From Ectobacillus antri (GTDB lineage: Bacteria > Bacillota > Bacilli > Bacillales > Bacillaceae_G): a DNA stretch of 64,000 nucleotides. Shown piece by piece: positions 7,567 to 16,203 of the stretch. The stretch covers positions 1-64,000 of the forward strand of contig NZ_RIAV01000012.1 of assembly GCF_003852715.1 (NCBI RefSeq), read 5' to 3'. Below the pieces are notes generated by a model, which did not search any database, was not told the DNA's origin, and was given only the letters and a program-made list of their open reading frames with translations. The stretch's first letter is position 1. Each line of letters opens with the position of its first letter. Position numbers and translations under genes: made by a program.

Positions 7567-7596
7567 ATTATAGTATATACGAATGTATGTTAGCAA
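7567..7596 (-). promoter_or_regulatory. Sigma-A promoter of the ABC-F gene
   Basis: Minus strand TTGCTA (7591-7596), 18-bp spacer, TATAAT (7567-7572). Confidence 0.75.
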
Positions 7597-7680
7597 GATA
7601 CATTATAAGTGTATAAGTATAACTTCTCTTTTTTACTACAAATTAAATATGATAGCAACTACATACAAGGAGAATGTGTA

Positions 7681-8232
7681 ATGAAAAACATATTAATCAT
7701 CAACGGGCATGAATATTATGAGTTCGCACCAGGGAAATTGAATAAAACCATTTTTGATGAGATTGTAGCAACATTAAAAGGAACTTATGAGATACAAACA
7801 ACCGTTGTTCAAAATGGTTATGATATTGAGGAAGAACACAAAAAATTCACTTGGGCAGATGTAGTTATTTATCAAACACCCATTTACTGGTTCAGTGTAC
7901 CAGGTCTACTCAAGACATACATAGACCGCGTTTATTCGTATGGTGTCTTTTTTGCAGGTTCAGATGTTTATGGAAAAGGCGGTTTAATGCAAGGTAAAAA
8001 AGTAATGTTTTCAACAACATGGAATGCACCTGAACATGTATTTGAAAACGTAAACGAGTTTATGGAAGGTAAGTCGTTAGAGGAAAGCTTGTTGTCTTTA
8101 CATAAAGCACACGAATTCGTAGGGATGGAATCTCTTAAAACCTTTTCTTGTCACGATGTTGTTGCTAATCCAGATATTGATAAGTATATGAGAGACTTAC
8201 ATAAACATTTGCAAGATGTATTCGTTGTATAA
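7681..8232 (+). CDS. mdaB: MdaB-like NAD(P)H quinone reductase / flavodoxin-fold protein
   Basis: 183 residues. ATG at 7681 follows AAGGAGAATGTGTA; earlier in-frame codons lack a binding site. The start MKNILIINGHEYYEFAPGKL is the FMN/FAD-binding loop of the flavodoxin-like fold. Then come WADVVIYQTPIYWFSVPGLL and LMQGKKVMFSTTWNAPEHVF, which match MdaB (modulator of drug activity B) along the full length. MdaB enzymes make two-electron reductions of quinones with NADPH in the cytosol and protect from redox cycling. It stands alone between the ABC-F promoter and a shared terminator. Confidence 0.85.
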   Translation: MKNILIINGHEYYEFAPGKLNKTIFDEIVATLKGTYEIQTTVVQNGYDIEEEHKKFTWADVVIYQTPIYWFSVPGLLKTYIDRVYSYGVFFAGSDVYGKGGLMQGKKVMFSTTWNAPEHVFENVNEFMEGKSLEESLLSLHKAHEFVGMESLKTFSCHDVVANPDIDKYMRDLHKHLQDVFVV

Positions 8233-8233
8233 A

Positions 8234-8262
8234 AATAGGACTGCAGCGCGCAGTCCCTATCT
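8234..8262. terminator. Shared terminator between mdaB-like and FHA genes
   Basis: AGGGACTGC-type palindrome (ataggactgc-agcgc-gcagtccctat) between two converging genes; A/T-rich on both flanks. Confidence 0.65.
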
Positions 8263-8940
8263 TCACATATTTACAGACACAATATATCCTTTTCCTCTAA
8301 TATTCTCAATCATTAACACACCACTCGTTTTTTTGCGGATGCGGTACATCAATGCATTCAACTCTTCTGGACTTACATCTGAGCTTCCTTCTATATGAAT
8401 CCGCTCTGACCATACCCATTTCTTTAGTTCTTCCTTAGACACAAATTGGTCTTTCTTTTGCAGTAAAAGTTCTAAGCATTTGTACTCTTTCTCCGAAAAA
8501 GAATATGTTTCATTTTGCACAGTAATCTCTTGTTTGATTGCGTTGAATCTTAAATCTTGAGAGCCGTTTTCTTCATGTATTTTAATAGGTGCCAGCTCGA
8601 GTGTCTCATCTATGTTTTGCGACATGAAGGAAAGAATAATCTGACCACTTGCCAGTGAAATTCTGTCATTGTGCTTTAGCATAATTCCTTTGTTAGGAAG
8701 CAGCTGTGTGTCATTTAAAAAGGTTCCGTGCTTGCTTTCTAAATCTTTGATAAAGTAGCTTCCATTCTTATAATAAATTGCGGCATGTCGTCTTGAAATA
8801 AACACATTTTGAAAGGAAATATCAGGCTCCCATCCGCTTCCTCTTCTGCCTAGTATCAGTAACGACTGCTTTAACGAAAACATGTTTCCTTCTGCAAAAG
8901 GAACTCCGCGTTCTACCATTAAAAAAGAGGATGTATCCAT
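8263..8940 (-). CDS. FHA domain protein with C-terminal OmpR-type winged helix
   Basis: 225 residues; I place the start at 8940 where AGGAGCGTGCAAA precedes ATG. Residues about 25-100 form a forkhead-associated domain: LILGRRG, then ISRRHAAIYY and SKHGTFLND are the phosphothreonine-binding loops. Residues about 140-225 form a Trans_reg_C winged helix (YSFSEKEYKCLELLLQKKDQ, ending IENIRGKGYIVSV). There is no receiver domain; the FHA domain replaces it, so this is probably a transcription factor switched by binding a Ser/Thr-phosphorylated partner. Target genes are unknown. Confidence 0.85.
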   Translation of the reverse strand: MDTSSFLMVERGVPFAEGNMFSLKQSLLILGRRGSGWEPDISFQNVFISRRHAAIYYKNGSYFIKDLESKHGTFLNDTQLLPNKGIMLKHNDRISLASGQIILSFMSQNIDETLELAPIKIHEENGSQDLRFNAIKQEITVQNETYSFSEKEYKCLELLLQKKDQFVSKEELKKWVWSERIHIEGSSDVSPEELNALMYRIRKKTSGVLMIENIRGKGYIVSVNM

Positions 8941-9058
8941 TTTGCACGCTCCTAACCTGTCATTTCTCACTATATAAGTTCGTATAATTTTCCGGTATAT
9001 AGATAGCAACGAAGCAAAAGAGTCAGAACACCTCGCAAGATGTCTACTCTTGCGCATA

Positions 9059-9107
9059 GACCGCAACCATACGTCGTCGTTTTTTCTATCCATACTTATA
9101 TAATTAA
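9059..9107 (+). repeat. Degenerate right-end fragment of the R1 repeat
   Basis: gaccgcaaccatac followed by cgttttttcta and cttatataa parallels the right end of R1 at 25000-25058. The inner part is deleted. Low certainty. Confidence 0.35.
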
Positions 9108-9215
9108 GAAACTTATTATGTATTTATCACTTTTTCGTCATTGTGTCATTTTGAAAAAACGATATGATAAAACAAAAACACTCTTAATCTTACAATGATA
9201 ACGGAGGTTATAAAA

Positions 9216-10187
9216 GTGAAACTTAAAAAAGCAGGACTTGTTTTTTCTTTGTTAGTTATCTTTATGCTTATTAATAATAGTTCTATATTCAGTAGAAACC
9301 AAAGTGGGGAACCTCTTTTACTTGCACATCGTGGACTTGGACAAACCTTTAGTATGGAGGGCATTACAGGAGACACTTGTACAGCAGAAAGGATATTCCA
9401 ACCAGAGCACCCTTATCTAGAAAATACCATACCATCAATGGAAGCGGCTTTTCGTGCAGGGGCTGACGTCGTAGAACTTGATATTAGACCAACAAAAGAC
9501 GGACAATTTGCAGTGTTTCACGATTGGACATTAGATTGCCGGACAAACGCTACAGGCTTGCCGGCAGATTATACAATGGATGAGTTAAAGGAATTAGATA
9601 TCGGCTACGGTTACACGGCTGACAACGGAAAAACGCATCCGTTTCGCGGAAAAGGCGTGGGACTCATGCCTTCTTTGGACGAAGTGTTGACTAAGTTTCC
9701 TAACCGTGAGTTTTTGATTCACATCAAAAGTGATGATCCGGCCGAGGGGATACAATTGGCTCAATATTTATTTGCTTTACCGGAAAAACGCTTAAATACA
9801 TTGACCGTTTACGGTGGGGATAAGCCTATTGAAGTATTACAGGAGCAGCTACCAGAACTGCGTGTCATGTCAAAAGCGACCTTAAAGCGCTGCCTGTTAT
9901 CATACGAGGCCATAGGCTGGACTGGGAAGATTCCTTCTTCATGTAAAAACACCCAACTACATATTCCGGAAAAATACACCTCTTATCTATGGGGATGGCC
10001 GAATAAGTTTCTACAACGTATGGAGGAAGCAAACACCCGCGTCATTGTTGTGGCGGGAGACGGAAATTGGTCAGAGGGATTTGACACAAAAGCAGATTTA
10101 CAGCGTTTGCCTGATGGCTATACAGGGGGAATATGGACAAACCGAATTGATAGAATCGGCAGTCGACATGAAAGCAAAAGAGAATAA
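9216..10187 (+). CDS. Glycerophosphodiester phosphodiesterase, membrane-anchored or secreted
   Basis: 323 residues from a GTG at 9216, chosen because CGGAGG lies seven bases before it; an upstream ATG at 9195 overlaps that site. An N-terminal hydrophobic helix (LVFSLLVIFMLINNSSIF) without a lipobox suggests a signal peptide or anchor. The GDPD TIM barrel follows: LLAHRG with catalytic His, then VVELDIRPTKDGQFAVFHDW with Glu/Asp metal ligands and the second His. GDPDs hydrolyse glycerophosphodiesters from phospholipids or teichoic acid to glycerol-3-phosphate. It carries an insertion with the sequence TGDTCTAERIF between the first His and the metal site. Confidence 0.88.
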   Translation: MKLKKAGLVFSLLVIFMLINNSSIFSRNQSGEPLLLAHRGLGQTFSMEGITGDTCTAERIFQPEHPYLENTIPSMEAAFRAGADVVELDIRPTKDGQFAVFHDWTLDCRTNATGLPADYTMDELKELDIGYGYTADNGKTHPFRGKGVGLMPSLDEVLTKFPNREFLIHIKSDDPAEGIQLAQYLFALPEKRLNTLTVYGGDKPIEVLQEQLPELRVMSKATLKRCLLSYEAIGWTGKIPSSCKNTQLHIPEKYTSYLWGWPNKFLQRMEEANTRVIVVAGDGNWSEGFDTKADLQRLPDGYTGGIWTNRIDRIGSRHESKRE

Positions 10188-10204
10188 AAAAGACGTTTGC
10201 TATC

Positions 10205-10233
10205 TTGACACAATTCTCTCAAATAACTAGAAT
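10205..10233 (+). promoter_or_regulatory. Sigma-A promoter of adeC
   Basis: TTGACA (10205-10210), 17-bp spacer, TAGAAT (10228-10233), about 30 bp before the purine riboswitch. Confidence 0.85.
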
Positions 10234-10263
10234 GTTAACTAATCAATTTACGAACAATATAGA

Positions 10264-10338
10264 ATCCACTCGTATAATATTGGAGATATGGTCCAAAAGT
10301 TTCTACCAAACCGCCGTAAATGGTTTGACTACGAGGAG
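10264..10338 (+). ncRNA. Purine riboswitch aptamer (guanine-type)
   Basis: The three-way junction is complete: CACTCGTATAATATTGGA, the middle AAGTTTCTACC and the closing TTTGACTACGAG. Hairpins P2 (TTGGA/TCCAA) and P3 (CCAAACC/GGTTTG) and the outer P1 (CTCGT/ACGAG) all pair. The specificity nucleotide in GACTACG is C, which in this family marks guanine/hypoxanthine binding; adenine sensors have U there. Placed before adenine deaminase, it would sense the enzyme's product side (hypoxanthine/guanine) rather than adenine. Confidence 0.92.
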
Positions 10339-10397
10339 GATTGGGTTTCCCTACCCTTTTTCGTAGGTGAAGCACCTCTTTTCTCCTTCTCTATGTC

Positions 10398-10427
10398 AAA
10401 CCTTAGGTACCTAAGGTTTTTTATTTT
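10398..10427 (+). terminator. Riboswitch expression platform terminator
   Basis: AACCTTAGGTACCTAAGGTT followed by TTTTATTTT: a perfect palindrome with U-tract, 60 nt after the aptamer and just before the adeC ribosome binding site. Ligand binding should favour termination (OFF switch). Confidence 0.88.
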
Positions 10428-10447
10428 GCATGAAGGAGACGAGAAAA

Positions 10448-12259
10448 ATGACAACAAGAAAAGAGCAATTAAAAAAACACATTATGGCGGCGGGTAAGCA
10501 AACACCTGCAGATGTTGTAATTAAAAATGGACGCATTATTGATGTATTTAACCTAGAGATTATGGAAGGCGACGTAGCAATTTCAGATGGTATATTCGTT
10601 GGCATTGGAGAATTTGAAGGCAAGCAAATTATCGACGCAAAAGGTCGCTATGTTTGCCCGGCTTTCATTGATGGTCACGTTCATATTGAATCTTCTATGA
10701 TCAGTCCCGCAGAGTTCGCAAAGGTCGTTCTTCCGCACGGGGTGACCACTGTAATTACAGACCCACATGAAATCGCAAATGTATCTGGCGCCGCAGGAAT
10801 TCAATACATGCTTGAAAACGCAGAGGACATTCCACTGGATGTACGTGTTATGCTTCCTTCTTGTGTACCTGCGACTCCTTTTGAAAATGCAGGCGCAGAG
10901 CTACATGCCGCTGATTTAGAACCGTTCTTCCAGCACAAGCGCGTTCATGGTTTAGCTGAAGTGATGGATTATCCGTCTGTCTTGCACGCAGAGGACAGTA
11001 TGCTTGATAAAATTACAACTACATTAACACATAGAAACCAAATTGATGGTCATCTGGCCGGACTTGACACAAACGCTATAAATGTCTATAAATCCGTAGG
11101 CATTACCACCGATCATGAATGTACAACAGCTTCTGAGACGTTAGATCGAATCAGACGAGGTATGTACGTATTGATTCGTGAAGGCTCTGTCGCCAAGGAT
11201 TTACATTCTCTTATACAAGCTGTGACGATTCATAATGCACGTCGCTTTCTGTTTTGCACAGATGATAAACATTTGGATGACTTAATCAAAGAAGGTAGTA
11301 TTGATCACAATGTACGTTTAGCCATTCAATATGGCATCTCTCCGCTGCTTGCGATTCAAATGGCTTCCTTGAATGCGGCAGAGTGCTATAGCTTGCATAC
11401 AAAAGGAGCCATCGCACCGGGATTTGAAGCGGATTTCCTGTTACTTGATGACCTGGAGTCAGTTACAATTTCAGAGGTGTTTAAGGGCGGAACACTTGTT
11501 GGAAAAAACGGTGTGTACGTCGGCGAAGAATTGTCCAAGGATAAACCACTGCCGCAGCTGACAGAAACCGTTCATATTCCCGAACTTACAGAAAAAGACT
11601 TGCAAATTCCAATTGGAGAGTCCAAGCAAGCTCATATAATCGGTATCATTCCAAACCAGTTAAGAACACACAAGCTCATTGAAAACGTACAGGTGAATGA
11701 GGGATACTTTTGTCCTTCTGTGGAAGATGATCAACTCAAAATAATAGTCATAGAACGACATAAACATACAGGTAACATAGGGAAGGGCATTGTAAAGGGA
11801 TTTGGCCTAAAAGAAGGAGCAATTGCCACAACGATTGCGCACGATTCTCACAACATTGTTGCGGCAGGCACTAACGACTGCGACATTTTGACTGCAATTA
11901 AGGCGCTTAAGAAGTTCAACGGAGGGCTTGTGATTGTAAAAAACGGAGAAATCCTGCAGTCTCTACCATTGCCGATTGCCGGATTAATGTCTGAAAAAGA
12001 TTTTCATACAGTAAATGCAGAGCTGAGCATGTTGAAAAAAACATTACCTCAGATTGGTTTTACAGGTAACTTTAATCCATTTCTAACACTTTCATTCCTA
12101 ACACTGCCTGTAATCCCTGCCTTAAAGCTGACAGACACAGGTTTATTTGATGTTGAACAATTTATGCATATTGAAGTTGCAGTTCAAGTACCTCCCCTGC
12201 GTCAAAACATCATAGATTCCTATATACACATATATAAGAACAAAAATTCAATGACATAA
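10448..12259 (+). CDS. adeC: Adenine deaminase
   Basis: 603 residues. I chose ATG at 10448, nine bases after AAGGAG; an upstream ATG at 10430 overlaps that site. The amidohydrolase metal motif is FIDGHVHIESSMISPAEFAK; further ligands are in DPHEIANVSG and GLAEVMDY. The C-terminal AdeC domain (VKGFGLKEGAIATTIAHDSH) is present. The enzyme turns adenine into hypoxanthine and ammonia in purine salvage. Transcription is controlled by the purine riboswitch and terminator upstream, and it ends at a terminator at 12282. Confidence 0.95.
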   Translation: MTTRKEQLKKHIMAAGKQTPADVVIKNGRIIDVFNLEIMEGDVAISDGIFVGIGEFEGKQIIDAKGRYVCPAFIDGHVHIESSMISPAEFAKVVLPHGVTTVITDPHEIANVSGAAGIQYMLENAEDIPLDVRVMLPSCVPATPFENAGAELHAADLEPFFQHKRVHGLAEVMDYPSVLHAEDSMLDKITTTLTHRNQIDGHLAGLDTNAINVYKSVGITTDHECTTASETLDRIRRGMYVLIREGSVAKDLHSLIQAVTIHNARRFLFCTDDKHLDDLIKEGSIDHNVRLAIQYGISPLLAIQMASLNAAECYSLHTKGAIAPGFEADFLLLDDLESVTISEVFKGGTLVGKNGVYVGEELSKDKPLPQLTETVHIPELTEKDLQIPIGESKQAHIIGIIPNQLRTHKLIENVQVNEGYFCPSVEDDQLKIIVIERHKHTGNIGKGIVKGFGLKEGAIATTIAHDSHNIVAAGTNDCDILTAIKALKKFNGGLVIVKNGEILQSLPLPIAGLMSEKDFHTVNAELSMLKKTLPQIGFTGNFNPFLTLSFLTLPVIPALKLTDTGLFDVEQFMHIEVAVQVPPLRQNIIDSYIHIYKNKNSMT

Positions 12260-12281
12260 ACGACTGCATATTGCACACAAA

Positions 12282-12316
12282 AAGGTAGGCTTTACAAAAA
12301 AAGCCTGCCTTTTCAT
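12282..12316 (+). terminator. adeC terminator
   Basis: GGTAGGCTTT-acaaaa-AAAGCCTGCC followed by TTTTCAT. Confidence 0.8.
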
Positions 12317-12440
12317 ATAGATGTATTCACTGAAAATACTTGTATTCCTCTCCTTTATTATCTTATTTAGTAGTATAGTACAAGCAATCTTTACAAAGTA
12401 TTCATAAACTATCTTAAACACTTGATAAAGGAGAGCTGTA

Positions 12441-13697
12441 ATGAACGCCTCATACGCGATTACTATTCTCGGAAGTGGTGGAGGGGTCGCTAAGTCCGTA
12501 TTATCTATACTGAATCGATCCATCATAGATAAGCAAGATCCCTTACACCATATCCTTTCACACACTATATTCTATTTAATTGATATAAATCAAAAACCGA
12601 TAGATTATTATGCTCAATTATTCCCAAACTTGAAAGACAATCTTATCCTTCTAGAATTTGATTTACAAGATAACAATAAGTTTCATAAACATTTAGAAAC
12701 GACACATACAAAAGTTGTAATAGATGTGTCATGGGCAGATACCATTGAGATGCTTGCATGCTGTAATGCATTAGGAGTTTATTACATCAATACAGCCTTA
12801 GAAAATACTATGGTTGATGAAGACAGCAGTTTATACGGTTTTCCACTCACAGAACGCTATCGCCGGTTTGAAAATAGAAAAAAGGACTTTACAAACACGA
12901 AAGCAATTATAAGTTCCGGTATGAATCCAGGAGTCGTGCAGTGGATGGCACTTAAATTAATACAAGATAATCCTGAAGAGAAACCCTTAGCCTGCTATAT
13001 TGTAGAACATGACACATCCTTTTTTGCCGACAAGAAAATGATTAAATCCGAAACCATATATACATCATGGTCGGTAGAATGTTTTCTTGATGAAGCTATT
13101 TTAAGTTATCCTATGTTCGTTAAAAATCATCTCCCCCTTTACTTGTATGAAGAAGTATACGAATCAGAGTATAAAGTAAAGCTAGGAAAGAGAGAGTTTT
13201 ATGGCTGTCTGATGCCTCATGAGGAAGTTCTAACTCTAGGAAAATCATATGATATGGAAATAGGATTCATATACCGTGTAAACGAGCACACTACTGAATT
13301 AATTCGAAATAATCTTAGTGATACGGATAAACTCTGGGACTGGAATCAACAGGTGATTGACCCTTCTGAAGGGGAGGTAGAAGGTGACGATCTTGTGGGC
13401 GTGCTGCTTGTATATGAAAATCACGAAAGATACATGTATAATTCAATGAAGAGCAGTGAAATTTTTCAGACATACAAAACCAATGCAACTTATTTTCAAG
13501 TCGCTTGTGGCATATATGCAGGATTGAGTAGCTTACTTTTGGATGCAATTCCTACTGGTGTGTACTATGTCGACGAACTGATATCTCATACAAAAAGCCA
13601 ATACGGAAAATATGCAACCTACTATATGAGCGAGTTCGTAATTGGCCAAAATAATCATTCTGATGGTTTTTTACATCAGAGAATGAGAAGGCTATAG
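12441..13697 (+). CDS. Saccharopine dehydrogenase / homospermidine synthase-like NAD(P)-binding protein
   Basis: 418 residues; ATG preceded by AAAGGAGAGCTGTA. The N-terminus is a Rossmann fold (ITILGSGGGVAKSV), then VVIDVSWADT and ALGVYYINTALENT as in saccharopine dehydrogenase-like enzymes. The motif SSGMNPGVVQWMALKL at about 155-170 is close to the NPG motif of homospermidine synthases. Those enzymes use NAD to move aminobutyl groups between polyamines. It has its own short upstream region and is separated from adeC by a terminator. Substrate assignment is inference; lysine or polyamine metabolism are both open. Confidence 0.65.
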   Translation: MNASYAITILGSGGGVAKSVLSILNRSIIDKQDPLHHILSHTIFYLIDINQKPIDYYAQLFPNLKDNLILLEFDLQDNNKFHKHLETTHTKVVIDVSWADTIEMLACCNALGVYYINTALENTMVDEDSSLYGFPLTERYRRFENRKKDFTNTKAIISSGMNPGVVQWMALKLIQDNPEEKPLACYIVEHDTSFFADKKMIKSETIYTSWSVECFLDEAILSYPMFVKNHLPLYLYEEVYESEYKVKLGKREFYGCLMPHEEVLTLGKSYDMEIGFIYRVNEHTTELIRNNLSDTDKLWDWNQQVIDPSEGEVEGDDLVGVLLVYENHERYMYNSMKSSEIFQTYKTNATYFQVACGIYAGLSSLLLDAIPTGVYYVDELISHTKSQYGKYATYYMSEFVIGQNNHSDGFLHQRMRRL

Positions 13698-13791
13698 CAC
13701 AATGAGTAGGCAAGAAATTGAGATATTTGTAGGTGTTCGTGGGGGATTCTACACTTTTAGGGAGAGTTCAAATGCTCACACCTTTAAAATG

Positions 13792-13830
13792 AAGACGGAA
13801 ATGCATGGTTTGCATTTCCGTCTCTTTAAC
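13792..13830. terminator. Bidirectional terminator between convergent genes
   Basis: AGACGGAAATGCA-tggtt-TGCATTTCCGTCT followed by ctttaa; serves the gene at 12441 and, on the other strand, the ABC-F gene at 13836. Confidence 0.85.
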
Positions 13831-13835
13831 GATAT

Positions 13836-15752
13836 TTATCCTTCCATACGCAACCAAATCTCCATCTCTTCCTCTAACTCCTGACTCAATGCATCCTTTT
13901 GTTCGTATAACTCACTTAGTTTCTCGTATCCTACATCTGGATTTGTCATAGCTACATCTAACGCTTTCATTTTCCCTTCTAGCTCTTCAATTCTTTTCAG
14001 CACTTTTGCCTTTGCCATTTCGTCTTTTTTATTATCAGCAACAATACTTGGCTTGGCTGTCTTCACACTCTTTTTTTCTGGTTCTTCAACTTGCTTCGCT
14101 TTAACACTTTTATAATAATCGTAATTACCCATATAGTTTGTAAACGCATACTCCTCAATTGCTACGATACGCTCACCAATTTTATTCATAAAATAGCGGT
14201 CATGCGAGATAAAGAAGATTGTACCGTCAAAATCCTCAAGCGCTTCTTCTAGGGTTTCAATAGATTGAATATCAAGATGATTTGTCGGTTCATCAAGAAT
14301 AAGCAGATTCACATCCTGATACAATAACATACCTAGTTTCAAGCGAATTCGCTCGCCGCCCGACAAATACTTCAACTTTTTAAACACGCTCTTTTTATAA
14401 AACATAAACTTCGCTAAATACTCGCGCGCTTTTCCCTCTGGCAGCGAGATATTTTCTCTAAAGCATTCTAATACGGTCATTTCTTCATCGTGAAATGTAA
14501 TGTGCTGCGGTAAATACGCTGCCATCACATTCGCACCTAACTGCACCATGCCGCCATCCGGTGTTTCCTCACCAAACAGCATTTTTAAAAATGTTGTTTT
14601 TCCGCTGCCGTTTGCGCCAATAAGGCCCACTCTTTCTCCGTAGCGCACCATGAGATGCGCATTTTTAAAAAGCCGACGCTCGCCATAGCTTTTAGATAAA
14701 CCCTCTGCCTTAATCGTTTCATTGCCAGAGCGCTGCGCCGCCTTTACATCCAGCCTCATGTTTCGTCTTGCCAAAATCGGTTTATCAATGCGCTCCATTT
14801 TGGCCAGCTTCTTTTGGACGCTCGCTGCTCTTTTGAAGAACTTATTATTGTCAGCCCGCATCGCCCAGTCGCGCAGTTCCGTTACCGTCTTTTCCATAGC
14901 GTTGATTTTCTTTTGCTGTTCGCGGAAATGCTCATATTGGATACGCATGTTTTCTTCCTTCTGTGCTACAAAAGCAGAGTAGTTGCCCTTATAAGAAATA
15001 GACTTCATATCTTCAATCTCTACAATCTTGGTCACGACATGATCAAGAAAATAGCGATCGTGAGACACAATAATGATTATGCCTTTATAGCTTTTTAAGT
15101 AGCTCTCAAGCCACTCCACAGCTTCCATATCAAGATGATTTGTTGGCTCATCAAGCAGTAAAATATCTGGGTTGTGAATGAGCAACTTTGCTAGCGCTAC
15201 TGTTGTTTTTTCGCCTCCGCTCAACAAGTCAAAATCTTTGTTTAAAAACGCTTCGCTAAACTTCAGCCCTGTACACACTTTACCTAGCTTTTCTTCTATT
15301 TCATAACCGCCCTTTGCCTCATACTGCTGAACGAGATTGCTGTACTTGTGTAACACCTTCTCTAAAGCCTCCGCTTCAAGTGTTTGCATCTGCGCCTCAA
15401 GTGCACGCATCTCCTTTTCAATCGTATAAAGTTCTTCAAAGGCTAAATGTAATACGTCCACTACTTTTAATCCCTTTGCATAAGATGGTGATTGCTCCAA
15501 ATACGCAATCGTTGCTCCCCTTGGTCTGTGGATAAGACCTTCATCATAACCTGGGCTTGACGTTTGGGGATAACCTGGATAATAATGCATCGGTTCAATC
15601 CCGGCAATCAATTTTAAGATGGTACTCTTACCACTGCCGTTTGCACCTACAATTCCAACCTTGTCACCCTCATATACCTCAAAGCTCACATCTTTAATAA
15701 CCAGTGTGGCGTCCATATACTTTTTAATACCTTGCACTAACAATTCAAACAT
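13836..15752 (-). CDS. ABC-F family ATPase (second copy, different subtype)
   Basis: 638 residues; ATG at 15752 after GGAGGAAAGAAGGG. Two ATPase domains with Walker A GANGSGKSTIL (about 37) and GANGSGKTTFL, signatures LSGGEKT and LSGGERIRL, Walker B LLLDEPTNHLD and LILDEPTNHLD. An unusual insertion, MHYYPGYPQTSSPGYDEG, follows the first Walker A region. The charged C-terminal tail (about 555-638) is coiled coil and would reach the ribosome. It has no membrane segments. The 8-codon leader peptide plus terminator upstream suggest inducible expression, as for resistance-type ABC-F proteins. It is not closely similar to the one at 5709-7328. Confidence 0.82.
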   Translation of the reverse strand: MFELLVQGIKKYMDATLVIKDVSFEVYEGDKVGIVGANGSGKSTILKLIAGIEPMHYYPGYPQTSSPGYDEGLIHRPRGATIAYLEQSPSYAKGLKVVDVLHLAFEELYTIEKEMRALEAQMQTLEAEALEKVLHKYSNLVQQYEAKGGYEIEEKLGKVCTGLKFSEAFLNKDFDLLSGGEKTTVALAKLLIHNPDILLLDEPTNHLDMEAVEWLESYLKSYKGIIIIVSHDRYFLDHVVTKIVEIEDMKSISYKGNYSAFVAQKEENMRIQYEHFREQQKKINAMEKTVTELRDWAMRADNNKFFKRAASVQKKLAKMERIDKPILARRNMRLDVKAAQRSGNETIKAEGLSKSYGERRLFKNAHLMVRYGERVGLIGANGSGKTTFLKMLFGEETPDGGMVQLGANVMAAYLPQHITFHDEEMTVLECFRENISLPEGKAREYLAKFMFYKKSVFKKLKYLSGGERIRLKLGMLLYQDVNLLILDEPTNHLDIQSIETLEEALEDFDGTIFFISHDRYFMNKIGERIVAIEEYAFTNYMGNYDYYKSVKAKQVEEPEKKSVKTAKPSIVADNKKDEMAKAKVLKRIEELEGKMKALDVAMTNPDVGYEKLSELYEQKDALSQELEEEMEIWLRMEG

Positions 15753-15840
15753 ACAATTCCCTTCTTTCCTCCGTAATAAAAAGTTACACTTTTTATGGAC
15801 AGGACAAAGAAGAACCTCGTTACTATTTGGTTTTTAACAT

Positions 15841-15878
15841 AAAAAGACCGTAAGAGAAGATAGTCCTCCTACGGTCTA
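15841..15878 (-). terminator. Attenuator terminator in the second ABC-F leader
   Basis: On the minus strand AGACCGTA...TACGGTCT is followed by TTTTTATG, 90 nt upstream of the ABC-F start and about 200 nt downstream of the leader peptide. With no other gene between promoter and hairpin, it can only affect the ABC-F transcript. Confidence 0.75.
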
Positions 15879-16076
15879 AAATGGTCAATGAATATAATTT
15901 ATTTGTACATAGTCAAATAAGCACGCATCTATGCACACTGTTCATAAATTATCATTCCGATTTTAGTAAGTAAGTTACCTTCTAATTTGCCGTCATTCCA
16001 TAAAGAGCATAACAAATAAACCTAACCAAAGTAGGTATTTTGCGACTCGTTACAAAACTCGTATTAATTTTTAAAA

Positions 16077-16103
16077 TTAATACTGGCAATTAGTTGGTTC
16101 CAT
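16077..16103 (-). CDS. Leader peptide MEPTNCQY of the second ABC-F gene
   Basis: Eight codons (ATG at 16103, stop TAA at 16077-16079) with a strong GGGAGGAAG site seven bases before the start. It lies 25 nt after a good sigma-A promoter. The SD region (GAAGTAAGT) can pair with a downstream ACTTACTTAC (about 15967-15976), so ribosome occupancy could change leader folding. The role as a drug- or stall-sensing peptide is inferred from known ABC-F and erm leaders. Confidence 0.65.
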   Translation of the reverse strand: MEPTNCQY

Positions 16104-16134
16104 ACACTTACTTCCTCCCTTCGGAATTTTCTTT

Positions 16135-16163
16135 ATTATCTCATTTTTCTTTCTTTTTGTAAA
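16135..16163 (-). promoter_or_regulatory. Sigma-A promoter of the second ABC-F leader
   Basis: Minus strand TTTACA (16158-16163), 17-bp spacer, GATAAT (16135-16140). Confidence 0.75.
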
Positions 16164-16203
16164 GATATTACCTTTCATTTATTAGGTTATTCATATTACA
16201 TTG

